DNA from: Treponema sp.
Lineage (GTDB): Bacteria > Spirochaetota > Spirochaetia > Treponematales > Breznakiellaceae
Length of the DNA stretch: 39,257 nucleotides
NCBI GenBank assembly: GCA_031258115.1
Contig: JAIRNJ010000208.1
Span: 1-39,257, forward strand
Direction: 5' to 3'
A program made the translations under genes and the position numbers. The notes below the pieces were generated by a model. The model was not told the origin of the DNA, ran no database searches, and saw only the letters and a list, made by a program, of their open reading frames with translations. Positions 26,195-34,617 of this stretch are shown here, piece after piece. Numbering within the stretch: the first letter of the stretch is position 1; each line of letters begins with the position of its first letter.

Positions 26195-26611
26195 TTAGCT
26201 TTCCGGTTCGGCGGAGGATACCGGCTTTAGGCCCGGAAGATCCCACTCGGCGGGAATCCTGGTAGGCATGCCTCTGGAATCCACGAAGGCCCAGGTAACT
26301 TTTGCGCTGATCAGCAGATCTTCCCCCCGCCAAATCTCCTGGGCCACCGTTCCCGATACGGCACCCTTTTTGATCGCCCAGGTTTTTATGAGTAACTCTT
26401 CGTCGGTAACGGCGGATTTTTTGTAATCAATCTCTATCCGGGCTATATAAACCCCGTAACCGGCCTTGAATGCGGCCGGGTAATCGAAACCCACATCCTT
26501 GAGGTATTCATAACGGGCATATTCCAGATAGTTAAGATAGTTGGCGTTATTCACATGACCGTAACTGTCGCACTCATAGGTACGGACTCTCAATGTGCAT
26601 TGACTAATCAT
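26195..26611 (-). CDS. acyl-CoA thioesterase (4HBT hot-dog, YbgC/FadM-like)
   Basis: 138 aa; RVRTYECDSYGHVNNANYLNYLEYARYEYLKDVG. Confidence 0.9.
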   Translation of the reverse strand: MISQCTLRVRTYECDSYGHVNNANYLNYLEYARYEYLKDVGFDYPAAFKAGYGVYIARIEIDYKKSAVTDEELLIKTWAIKKGAVSGTVAQEIWRGEDLLISAKVTWAFVDSRGMPTRIPAEWDLPGLKPVSSAEPES

Positions 26612-26704
26612 ACATGTAGTATATCTGGTGATAGGCTGCGTGGCAATGAACCGCCTTCCATGAGCAATGCAAATGAATTTTAAGGCATTTCCCCCGCGGG
26701 GGCT

Positions 26705-27565
26705 TTAATCCTTGAAGTAGGCGATACGATAGTCTGCCGTGGATCTGAAACCGATGCGGCTGTAAACCCGGCGGGCCGCGGCGTTGCGTTTCTTTACAAA
26801 GAGGGAAATTCCCCAGCCCTGTTTGAAAAGGTTTAAGGAAAATTCTGCGCACATCCGCCGGGCGATGCCCAGGCCCCGGAAATCGGGATGCACATACACC
26901 CCCCCAATCTGGCAGCGGGTAAAAGAAACGGCGCTTGTGTTGATCTTCCCCACAAGCCGGCCCCGGTAATCCGCCGCCATGATCCGTTCATGTTTTACTA
27001 TCTGTTCCAGATTGAGGCGGCAGGTGGCCGGATTGAATTGGGAAAAGGAAGGAAGCACTTCTTCCCTGTCGTAGGCTGCCTGTAATTCAAAGAGGGCGTC
27101 CATGTCGGTGATGTCCGGGGCACGGATGATCAGTCCCGGCGGCCCGGCGGAGAGGTTTTCCCTGTCAGGCGGATTGTCCAGTTCCATAAGGTCATAGTCG
27201 AGACTTTCGTTAATATCATAGCCGAGGGCGCTCATGCCCTGTTCCAGGGAAAATTCCTCCTGAGCCAGGCCCTGTATCGAATGGATATGCACCTTAAAAA
27301 GGAAACGGCTTAAGAATTTCGGCAGAGGCGTGTCCAGGTTTCCGTTAAAGACCGGGAAGAGGGACTGTTTCCAGTGGATCAGCAGGGCATTAAAATGTCC
27401 CGCTTCATCCAGAGCCCATACATGATTCCCCCGTTCTCCCCGGCGGAGGAAACGGCTGGAAGCCCCGACACAGAACTTCTCCCTGTTCCGTAGTATTGAT
27501 TCAGCCGCCGGAGCTTCCCTGTCCCCGATCCTGCGCCAACGCTGTCTTCCGGCGGTTTTATTCAT
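26705..27565 (-). CDS. GNAT family N-acetyltransferase
   Basis: C-terminal GGVYVHPDFRGLGIARRMCAEFSLNLFKQGWGISLFVKKRNAAARRVYSRIGF; start at 27565 overlaps the end of the GH3 gene. Confidence 0.85.
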   Translation of the reverse strand: MNKTAGRQRWRRIGDREAPAAESILRNREKFCVGASSRFLRRGERGNHVWALDEAGHFNALLIHWKQSLFPVFNGNLDTPLPKFLSRFLFKVHIHSIQGLAQEEFSLEQGMSALGYDINESLDYDLMELDNPPDRENLSAGPPGLIIRAPDITDMDALFELQAAYDREEVLPSFSQFNPATCRLNLEQIVKHERIMAADYRGRLVGKINTSAVSFTRCQIGGVYVHPDFRGLGIARRMCAEFSLNLFKQGWGISLFVKKRNAAARRVYSRIGFRSTADYRIAYFKD

Positions 27566-29201
27566 AGGGAAGCTTCCCCCGGCCGGGGACACGGCCCAGA
27601 ATGACGGAAAAGCCCGCTACAAAGGATTCCGGGGCATAGCTGTAGACTGCAAGAACCGCATCCACCCAGGAGACCTGCTCCAGATATACAGGATTTAAGA
27701 TCGAAAGAACGATGATCCGTTTTTTAAGAGGTTCAAGACTCTTTAACATGGGAAGGTCTGTCCCGTCGGAAAGACAGAAGATGATGGTATCGGCGTTGCG
27801 GGCATAGGAGACAAGTTCCGAAGTTCCCCGCGATGAGGAATACCGGTAGGAAACGGCTCCGGGGAAGGCTCTTCTTCCTGCCTGGAAAAAGTCTTCATAC
27901 CGGCCGGCCAGCAGTACCCTGCCCGCTTCTTCGGTGTTCGTGGGGATCGCCGCGGACTTTATCACGGTAACGCTCCGGGCCGCCAGATCCAGGAAAAAGG
28001 CCGAACCGTTTGGATCGGGAAGCTCGTCCTCAATTTTTTTCAGATCCGGTACGGGGGGAACCGAAGTCTCTCCCCGCAGATATTGAAGCTTTAGTTTCAG
28101 CGTCCGGCGGCATGCATCCCTCACGCGATCGCGGAAGGCTTCATCGGTTTTCATGGCCTCCCGCAGGGTCGTCCACACAGGATCGGAGAGACTGGGGGTC
28201 TTGGACAGCATGATTACATCGTTTCCCGCCATAAGGGCCTGCCGCGCCGCCATGGAGAGGCTTCCCGCCCAGGTGGTAGCTCCGTTCATCATGAGATCAT
28301 CGGTGATGATGATGCCTTTAAAACCTATCCGTTCCCTCAGTACCTCGTCCAGGAAGTATGATGAAAGGGAGGCCGGCGCATCGGCAGCCTGTGTATTTGG
28401 AAAGGAAAGGTGACCGCTCATCACCGCTGGAAGTCCTTCCTTCGCCATTATCCGGTAGGGGCTCAGTTCCCTGTCCCAGAGCACTTCAAAGCTTGCGCCG
28501 ATCCGGGGCAGTACCCCATGGGAATCCAGGCCCGTATCCCCGTGGCCGGGATAATGTTTGGCGGTGGGAATTACCCCGGCGGCCTGCTGCCCTTTCATAA
28601 AGGCGGCCCCCAGAATTCCTGTCCGTACCGGATCGCTCCCAAAGGCCCTCGTCCCGATAAGAGTAGATTCCCTGTTGGTAAAGAGATCCACCGTGGGCGC
28701 AAAGTTCATGTTGATTCCCAGGAGCGCCAGTTCCTTTGCTATATAGTAACCGGAAAGGTACGCGTCCCTGGGGACGCCGGAGGCCCCTATGGCCATGTTT
28801 CCCGGAGTTTCGCTGGTGCTGCCCTTTACATGGCGTATCCAGCCCCCTTCCTGATCGGTAGCCACAAGGAGAGGTATGCCGTAAGCTCCCGCGAGGCTGG
28901 CCTTTTGCAGTTCTCCCACCGTTTGGGCAAGACGCCGGGTATCTCCGGTATTCCAGCCGAAGATCTTTACCCCGCCGATATGTCTATCCCTGATCCAGTC
29001 CATGATGAGGGGCGAAGGCTCCGCTCCCACCCAGCCCAGCATAAAAACCTGGGCAAGGGCTTCTTCATCGCTCATGGCGCGGGTCAGTTCAAGCGCCAGT
29101 GTTTCAGGCGGCAGGGGATCTTCAAATGAAAGCGCGGGAATTTGGGCCCGGAGGCTGGAAAACAAGCTTAAAAAAACGAGAAGTTTGACAGCCTTCATCA
29201 A
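27558..29201 (-). CDS. glycoside hydrolase family 3 (beta-N-acetylhexosaminidase, NagZ-like)
   Basis: 547 aa; ATDQEGGWIRHVKG, TAKHYPGHGDTGLDSHGVLP, VMSGHLSFPN, GIIITDDLMMNGA. Confidence 0.9.
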   Translation of the reverse strand: MMKAVKLLVFLSLFSSLRAQIPALSFEDPLPPETLALELTRAMSDEEALAQVFMLGWVGAEPSPLIMDWIRDRHIGGVKIFGWNTGDTRRLAQTVGELQKASLAGAYGIPLLVATDQEGGWIRHVKGSTSETPGNMAIGASGVPRDAYLSGYYIAKELALLGINMNFAPTVDLFTNRESTLIGTRAFGSDPVRTGILGAAFMKGQQAAGVIPTAKHYPGHGDTGLDSHGVLPRIGASFEVLWDRELSPYRIMAKEGLPAVMSGHLSFPNTQAADAPASLSSYFLDEVLRERIGFKGIIITDDLMMNGATTWAGSLSMAARQALMAGNDVIMLSKTPSLSDPVWTTLREAMKTDEAFRDRVRDACRRTLKLKLQYLRGETSVPPVPDLKKIEDELPDPNGSAFFLDLAARSVTVIKSAAIPTNTEEAGRVLLAGRYEDFFQAGRRAFPGAVSYRYSSSRGTSELVSYARNADTIIFCLSDGTDLPMLKSLEPLKKRIIVLSILNPVYLEQVSWVDAVLAVYSYAPESFVAGFSVILGRVPGRGKLPYE

Positions 29202-30178
29202 TATGCGGAGCCCTTGAGTTCGTCGATATAACGGGCAGCGTTGTGGGCGGCCGAGGCTCCGTCTCCGCAGGCCGTTACCACCTGCCGGAACGTCCCGGCC
29301 CGGATATCCCCCGCGGCAAAGAGGCCGGGCAAACCGGTAGCCATATTCTGATCGGTTATGACATAGCCCGATTCGTCAAAGGCCAGACCGGAAAGCTCAT
29401 TCACTCTGAGCAAGCCTGTCTGGGGAATGGTTCCCGCAAAGATAAAGACCGCATCGGTTTCCTCTTCGTAAGAGTCTCCTCCTGAGGCCCCCCTCAAAAT
29501 AACGGAATTTACCTGTTTGGATTCTTTCCCCCGAATCTCGAGAAGTATCGTGTTGAAACGTACATCGACGGCAGGGTTTTTGAGTACCTGTTCGGCAATG
29601 GAGGACTGAGCCCGGAAACGATCCCTCCGGTGCACCAGCACGACCTTGCTTGCCAGCCGGGAAAGATAGAGGGCCTCGTCGCATGCGGCATCCCCGCCGC
29701 CGATAACAAACATCTTCTTTCCTTTGAAGAAAGGCCCATCGCAGGTAGCGCAGTAGGAAACTCCCCGGCCGAAGAATTCTTTCTCTCCGGGAACTTCCAG
29801 AAGCCGGGGTTTGGAGCCTGTTGCAAGGATAACTGCCGGGGCGCTGAGGAGTTTTCCTCCCGCCATGCCCAGAATAAAGCTGTCGCCCTCTTTTTTAAGA
29901 GAACTGACCGTATCATACACAAAGGAGGCCCCGAATTGTTCGGCCTGTTTCTGGAGATCCTGGGCAAAATCGAAGCCCGAAGGCGCCCCCTCTCCGCGGC
30001 GGAAATAACCGGGGTAGTTTTCCAGTTCACCGATGAGCAGGGCCTGGCCGCCGGGGGCAAGCTGTTCGATGATAAGTGTTTTGAGGTTTGCCCTGGCGCC
30101 GTACTGAGCCGCCGTAAGCCCCGCAGGCCCCGCGCCGATTATTATCAAATCGGCGGCTTGTGTTTGTGTATCAGCCAT
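29198..30178 (-). CDS. trxB: thioredoxin-disulfide reductase
   Basis: 326 aa; GAGPAGLTAAQYGARANLKTLIIE, CATCDGPFFKGKKMFVIGGGDAACDEALYLS, GLFAAGDIRAGTFRQVVTACGDGASAAHNAARYI. Confidence 0.95.
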   Translation of the reverse strand: MADTQTQAADLIIIGAGPAGLTAAQYGARANLKTLIIEQLAPGGQALLIGELENYPGYFRRGEGAPSGFDFAQDLQKQAEQFGASFVYDTVSSLKKEGDSFILGMAGGKLLSAPAVILATGSKPRLLEVPGEKEFFGRGVSYCATCDGPFFKGKKMFVIGGGDAACDEALYLSRLASKVVLVHRRDRFRAQSSIAEQVLKNPAVDVRFNTILLEIRGKESKQVNSVILRGASGGDSYEEETDAVFIFAGTIPQTGLLRVNELSGLAFDESGYVITDQNMATGLPGLFAAGDIRAGTFRQVVTACGDGASAAHNAARYIDELKGSAY

Positions 30179-30193
30179 TTTATTCCCTGGCCT

Positions 30194-30301
30194 GTTCCAA
30201 AATTACGATCCTGCCGGATCGCGGATTATAAAAAATCCTTGATACGCGGCGGGGGTTTCATACTCCGTCCGCTTTGCGGCGGGGCTGCTTGATTTTGGAA
30301 C
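30194..30301. repeat. intergenic element bounded by 10-bp inverted repeats
   Basis: GTTCCAAAAT (30194-30203)/ATTTTGGAAC (30292-30301); encloses CGATCC-TGCC-GGATCG, GGATT..AATCC and CCGC-TTT-GCGG hairpins. Confidence 0.55.
30207..30222 (+). repeat. 16-nt palindromic word, copy B
   Basis: gatcctgccggatcgc; exact reverse complement of 24919-24934. Confidence 0.75.
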
Positions 30302-30354
30302 GGCCTCCCGTACAATTCTTTTATTTCTATCATTTTAATTGTATTATTGGAATC

Positions 30355-31833
30355 ATGAAAAGCCCTGCATCTCTCTTTTTTCTTTTTAGTCTGGGTATCG
30401 GACTATCCGGCCTTTCGGCCCAGAATTTTCCCCTGCTGGAAGCCGATCCCAAAGCCGCGGAGTACGGGCGGCAGGGAAACTATGGCTGGGAAGACTATGG
30501 GGAGATCGGCCTCTGGGCTTCCCTAACGGGGGATACTGCGGCCTCAGCCTCTATGGACGCCAATCTCAAGCGTATAAAAGACGCTGCGGCGGAGCTGCTT
30601 GCCTCAGCGGACTTGCCTTCCGCCGAAAAGGACAGGGGTGAGTATGTGCTCCGCTGGATGCACAGAAAATTTCTTAAAAACTACTCGGCTCTGCAGACCC
30701 GAATCGATACTCTTTTGAGCAGGGGGAGCTATAACTGCGTTTCTTCCGCGGTTCTTTACCTTACCTTTGCCTCTGCGGCGGGCCTTGAAATCCGGGGCGT
30801 AGTGACAAAAGACCATGCTTTTGCAAAAGTATGGGCGGAAAACGAGTGGATCGATGTAGAAACAACCAATCCCTACGGTTTTGATCCGGGGAACCGGAAG
30901 GAATTCCATGATCAATTCGGGAAATCTACCGGTTTTGCCTATGTTCCCGCCCGGAATTACCGTGACAGGGCGGAAATAAGCCCCCTGGAACTCCTCAGCC
31001 TGATCATTCATAACCGTATTGCAGACCTGGAAAGTAAAAACCGCTATGCCGAGGCAATACCTCTGGCTATCAGCCGGGCGGGTCTTCTCCGGGAGAGGAA
31101 GGAAACGGTCTCCAGCCCCATTTTTGCCGACCCGGACGATGATATGATGGACAGGATATTCAATTACGGCGCGTATCTTATGAAGCAGGGGAAGGAAGAT
31201 GCGGCCCTGGCCTGGGCCAGGACGGCGGAGGCTGTTTTTCCCGATCAGGCCCGCTGGCAGGAATTTACCGATACGGCTGCAAACAACCTGATCATAAAAC
31301 TCTGTAAAAGCGGCAAATTTGCCGAAGCGCACAGGGTCTTTGGGGAAAACCGGGATCGGATCGGCGCCGAAAAACAGAAGGAGATTCCGGGTATGATCTA
31401 TGATGCGGAACTGAGCGACCGCTCCAGGAAGATCAGGCAGGCTTCCGAAGAGCCTGAGCTTCTCTCCGCCATAGACAGCGCCGAAAAGGACGGTTTTTTA
31501 CAACCGAAACGGGCCGGAGAGCTGCGGACTTTTGTCATCGGAAAAACGGCGGGTTTTCTCTCCTCCAAAAGGGACTGGCTTGCAGGTATTGATTATCTGG
31601 AAAAAGCCCTGCGCAGCTACGGCCCCAACAGGGAGCTTGAGGCGAATCTGGCGGTTCTCAGGGGGAACCGGGTTTCGGATATTCACAATGCCTTTGCCGG
31701 AGCCTTTAACAAAGGCCAATTCGACGAGGCGGCCCGGATTCTGGAATCCGCTCTTGCCGAATTTCCGGATAACCGGCAACTGCTTCAGGACAAAAATATT
31801 ATGGAACAGGCCGCCAAGCCCTCATCTCCATAG
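30355..31833 (+). CDS. secreted transglutaminase-like protein with C-terminal helical-repeat region
   Basis: Signal peptide MKSPASLFFLFSLGIGLSGLSAQ; RGSYNCVSSAVLYLTFASAAGLEIRGVVTKDHAFAKVWAENEWIDVETTNPYGFDPG (Cys/His core); TPR-like C-terminal half. Confidence 0.65.
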   Translation: MKSPASLFFLFSLGIGLSGLSAQNFPLLEADPKAAEYGRQGNYGWEDYGEIGLWASLTGDTAASASMDANLKRIKDAAAELLASADLPSAEKDRGEYVLRWMHRKFLKNYSALQTRIDTLLSRGSYNCVSSAVLYLTFASAAGLEIRGVVTKDHAFAKVWAENEWIDVETTNPYGFDPGNRKEFHDQFGKSTGFAYVPARNYRDRAEISPLELLSLIIHNRIADLESKNRYAEAIPLAISRAGLLRERKETVSSPIFADPDDDMMDRIFNYGAYLMKQGKEDAALAWARTAEAVFPDQARWQEFTDTAANNLIIKLCKSGKFAEAHRVFGENRDRIGAEKQKEIPGMIYDAELSDRSRKIRQASEEPELLSAIDSAEKDGFLQPKRAGELRTFVIGKTAGFLSSKRDWLAGIDYLEKALRSYGPNRELEANLAVLRGNRVSDIHNAFAGAFNKGQFDEAARILESALAEFPDNRQLLQDKNIMEQAAKPSSP

Positions 31834-31838
31834 TCCAA

Positions 31839-33116
31839 TTACTGATTTACCGCCAATTCCGAATTGGATACCAGGCTTGATGCATAGGATTCAATATGTT
31901 TGCAAATTTCTTCAAGGCCCTTCTCGCTGCGGATCTGTTCCCCCAGACGGGCGGCGTTTTCCTTATATACAGGATTATTTACCAGATCCAGTACCTTCTC
32001 TTCAAGAGGGGAAGCTTTATCTGCTTTAGCGGGTTTGGTTGAGGTCTTCATCTTTACCGAACCGGGCCCGATGCCCAGTTCTTTGACCCGCTGGCCCCAG
32101 TAGAACTGATCGAGAAGAAGCGGAACCACCATCTGGGGCTTCCCCGCGCGGGCGGCACTGTGGGTAGTACCGACTCCGCCGTGGTGAATAATCGCATCGC
32201 AGGAGGGGAAAATAAACCAGTGGGGAATCGCCTTGTCCAGAAGGCAGAGGTTCTCCTTGTTGTGGAGATGAGTCCCCACCTTCCACCAGCCGCAGCCTAC
32301 CACCAGTTTGAAGTTATGCCTACAGCAAATATCAAAAAGCCGTTCGGCAAAGCGGTCTCTTTCTTCCGCATTGCAGGAACCCAGAGTAAAGAAGATCGTG
32401 GGTCTTTCGTCTTTTTTGATAAAGGCCGATACATCCTTGAGCGCCTGCTCCTCGTAGGGGAAACTGTCGTTAAAGACATAGCCTCCGATATTCCATTTGT
32501 AGGGCCATTCTTTATCCACACTGCCCAGATATTTGGAATACATAAGGAAGTTATCCGCGGTTTTCGGGGCATGGCTGGTCTGGCTCCTGATCATCTTGAG
32601 ATCCAGGGCCTTACGGCGCCTGTTGAGCGTTCTAAGAATCATCATGTTAAGCCCGTTGTTGAGCATTGCCCAGAGCAGGGGTATGAATATCTTTTTGGCA
32701 GCGGGGAAGGGCATTGCGGGGGGCGAAATTGTTTTTGAAGGGAGGAAAGGCCCAAAGGCTGTACGGATGATGGGCTTTTTGCAGTATTCCGCAATGCTCC
32801 CCGCGGAAAACTCCGTGTTGCCGCAGACAAGGATGTCGTGCTTTTCCAGCAGGGGGATATACTCATCGAATTGATCCTCTACCACCCTGTGCAGCCATTT
32901 AAGAAGAGCCTTGATATCCGGCGTTTCCGCCATCATTCCTGCAATATCGTCCATGGCCTGGAGTACATAGTTTACTCCCGCCTCCTTGGCCTGCTTTTCA
33001 AAAATCCGCGGAACGCTGATCGTAACAAAATGTCCCCGGACTGTTAATTCCTGGGCCAGTCTGAGATAGGGATAAATATCTCCCTGAGAACCCCTGTTTG
33101 CGAGAAATATGTTCAT
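31839..33116 (-). CDS. GT1-family (UGT-like) glycosyltransferase
   Basis: MNIFLANRGSQGDIYPYLRLAQELTVRGHFVTI...PTIFFTLGSCNAEER...CDAIIHHGGVGTTHSAARAGKPQMVVPLLLDQFYWGQRVKELGIG. Confidence 0.9.
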   Translation of the reverse strand: MNIFLANRGSQGDIYPYLRLAQELTVRGHFVTISVPRIFEKQAKEAGVNYVLQAMDDIAGMMAETPDIKALLKWLHRVVEDQFDEYIPLLEKHDILVCGNTEFSAGSIAEYCKKPIIRTAFGPFLPSKTISPPAMPFPAAKKIFIPLLWAMLNNGLNMMILRTLNRRRKALDLKMIRSQTSHAPKTADNFLMYSKYLGSVDKEWPYKWNIGGYVFNDSFPYEEQALKDVSAFIKKDERPTIFFTLGSCNAEERDRFAERLFDICCRHNFKLVVGCGWWKVGTHLHNKENLCLLDKAIPHWFIFPSCDAIIHHGGVGTTHSAARAGKPQMVVPLLLDQFYWGQRVKELGIGPGSVKMKTSTKPAKADKASPLEEKVLDLVNNPVYKENAARLGEQIRSEKGLEEICKHIESYASSLVSNSELAVNQ

Positions 33117-33129
33117 TCCTGTTGCCCTG

Positions 33130-34377
33130 TTATGCCGTCTGTTTTTCCACAGTGACGGCACCCGGGATAAGCCCGATTTCGATGAGCTTGGCCCGATCCA
33201 GTTTATACTTGTTCTCCAGACTCTCCAGCACATCTTCACCGATGTTTACCGGATGCTCGGATGCAAGCCGTTTGGTTTCCTTGTTTGCCTTTATCAGCAT
33301 GGAGATCATCTTGCCGGGATTGAAGGTGATGGAACTCATGATCCAGCAGCCGTGGGTACACCAGCAGTTGGCCTTGTATCCGTGCCCGACTGCCTCAATT
33401 TCCTTCTTCATCGCATCGCTGTGCATGATCTTCTGTACATCACAGTCATAGTCCTGAACCCTGCCGATTGGTTCCCGCAGTTCGCAGGAACGGAAACGTC
33501 CGTCATAGTCGAGAACCAGGGTGGTTTCCCCGGCGGTACAGTCCATGTTCCAGGGTGTGGGCTTCTCCAGATTGCTGGCCCGGATATTGTACATGGCCCT
33601 CATGAGCCCCACATAGAAAAATTTGGTAAGGCCGCGGCCGATGAAGTTCATTCCTTCGCCTATCCGTTTGGCATAGTAGAGATAGTAGGGGGCAATCTGA
33701 TCCTGAATTTCCCTGAGGGATTTTTCGGTAAGCACCTTTACCCCCTCTTCCCTGGTAACTCCCCTGGCGGCCTCAATTGTGTGGGTAGAAATATGGAAAC
33801 GGCCGTAAACCCACGCCACAAAGTCGATTATTTCCTGTATATTGTACCTGGTAATTACCGTGGCGATGTTGGTGAGGATATGGCCGTCGTCCTTGAAATT
33901 GTCATGCACCTTCCGGAGTGTCTCGATGGCCCTGTAAAAACTGGGAATGCCCCGCTGGGTGTCGTGGGTCTGGCCGAAACCGTCCAGGGATATGGAAATG
34001 GAGATGTTCATATCCGGGCAATTTTTGCGCAGCCGGGCGAGCCATTCAATAACCCGCTCTGTTTTGATGCCATTTGTGGGGAAATTGCAGTCCGTAATGT
34101 GGTTGTTTTTGTAGATCATCTCGATAATCTCGGGAAGATCGTCCCGAAGGGTGGGTTCCCCCCCGGACAGCCAGAGCCGTTTGAATTCCCCGGCGCTTTC
34201 CGAAAGCTTTTTAATCTCTTCAAAGCTTAGATCCTGGGCCTTTTTCTCCATGTCGTTGGCATAAAAGCACATGGCGCATTTGGCATTACACTTCCCCGTG
34301 GTAAAAAGGAAGACCGATTCCAGTTTTCGCTTGGAATTGAGTGAATTGAAAGAACTTCCGGAACGTTTGGTTTTCAT
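33130..34377 (-). CDS. radical SAM protein with SPASM-like C-terminal cysteines
   Basis: 415 aa; GKCNAKCAMCFYAND (CxxxCxxC), RLWLSGGEPTLRDDLPEII; C-terminal MDCTAGETTLVLDYDGRFRSCELREPIG...CDVQKI...NCWCTHGCWI. Confidence 0.88.
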   Translation of the reverse strand: MKTKRSGSSFNSLNSKRKLESVFLFTTGKCNAKCAMCFYANDMEKKAQDLSFEEIKKLSESAGEFKRLWLSGGEPTLRDDLPEIIEMIYKNNHITDCNFPTNGIKTERVIEWLARLRKNCPDMNISISISLDGFGQTHDTQRGIPSFYRAIETLRKVHDNFKDDGHILTNIATVITRYNIQEIIDFVAWVYGRFHISTHTIEAARGVTREEGVKVLTEKSLREIQDQIAPYYLYYAKRIGEGMNFIGRGLTKFFYVGLMRAMYNIRASNLEKPTPWNMDCTAGETTLVLDYDGRFRSCELREPIGRVQDYDCDVQKIMHSDAMKKEIEAVGHGYKANCWCTHGCWIMSSITFNPGKMISMLIKANKETKRLASEHPVNIGEDVLESLENKYKLDRAKLIEIGLIPGAVTVEKQTA

Positions 34378-34617
34378 AACTTATTTGCTCCCCTATGGGT
34401 AAAAACGAGGTATTTTCAGAATGGATTTGAAAAACCTCTAACAAAGCTAAAGAAAATTATAGAATATAACCGGGATAATAGGCAAGGCTTAAGTCAAGAC
34501 ATGGAATAAAAATCGTATAAAAAATGGCCTTTTTAGTTATTTTATCTAAAAATGGATGAATTTCGAGAGAGTTTCCCCCCTATAAATACTCTGCCCTTTC
34601 AATTATGATTATAGTAT

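Noticed and set aside
28410-29129. 239-aa plus-strand ORF
   Set aside because: Antisense to the GH3 gene, no domain signature.
33109-34230. 373-aa plus-strand ORF
   Set aside because: Lies entirely antisense to the radical SAM gene, whose motifs are unambiguous; the translation is low-complexity with no family signature. Typical shadow ORF of GC-rich DNA.
34378-34617. RiPP precursor peptide for the radical SAM enzyme
   Set aside because: Only very short ORFs (for example MGKNEVFSEWI) without a good RBS or a Cys/repeat core, so no precursor is claimed.
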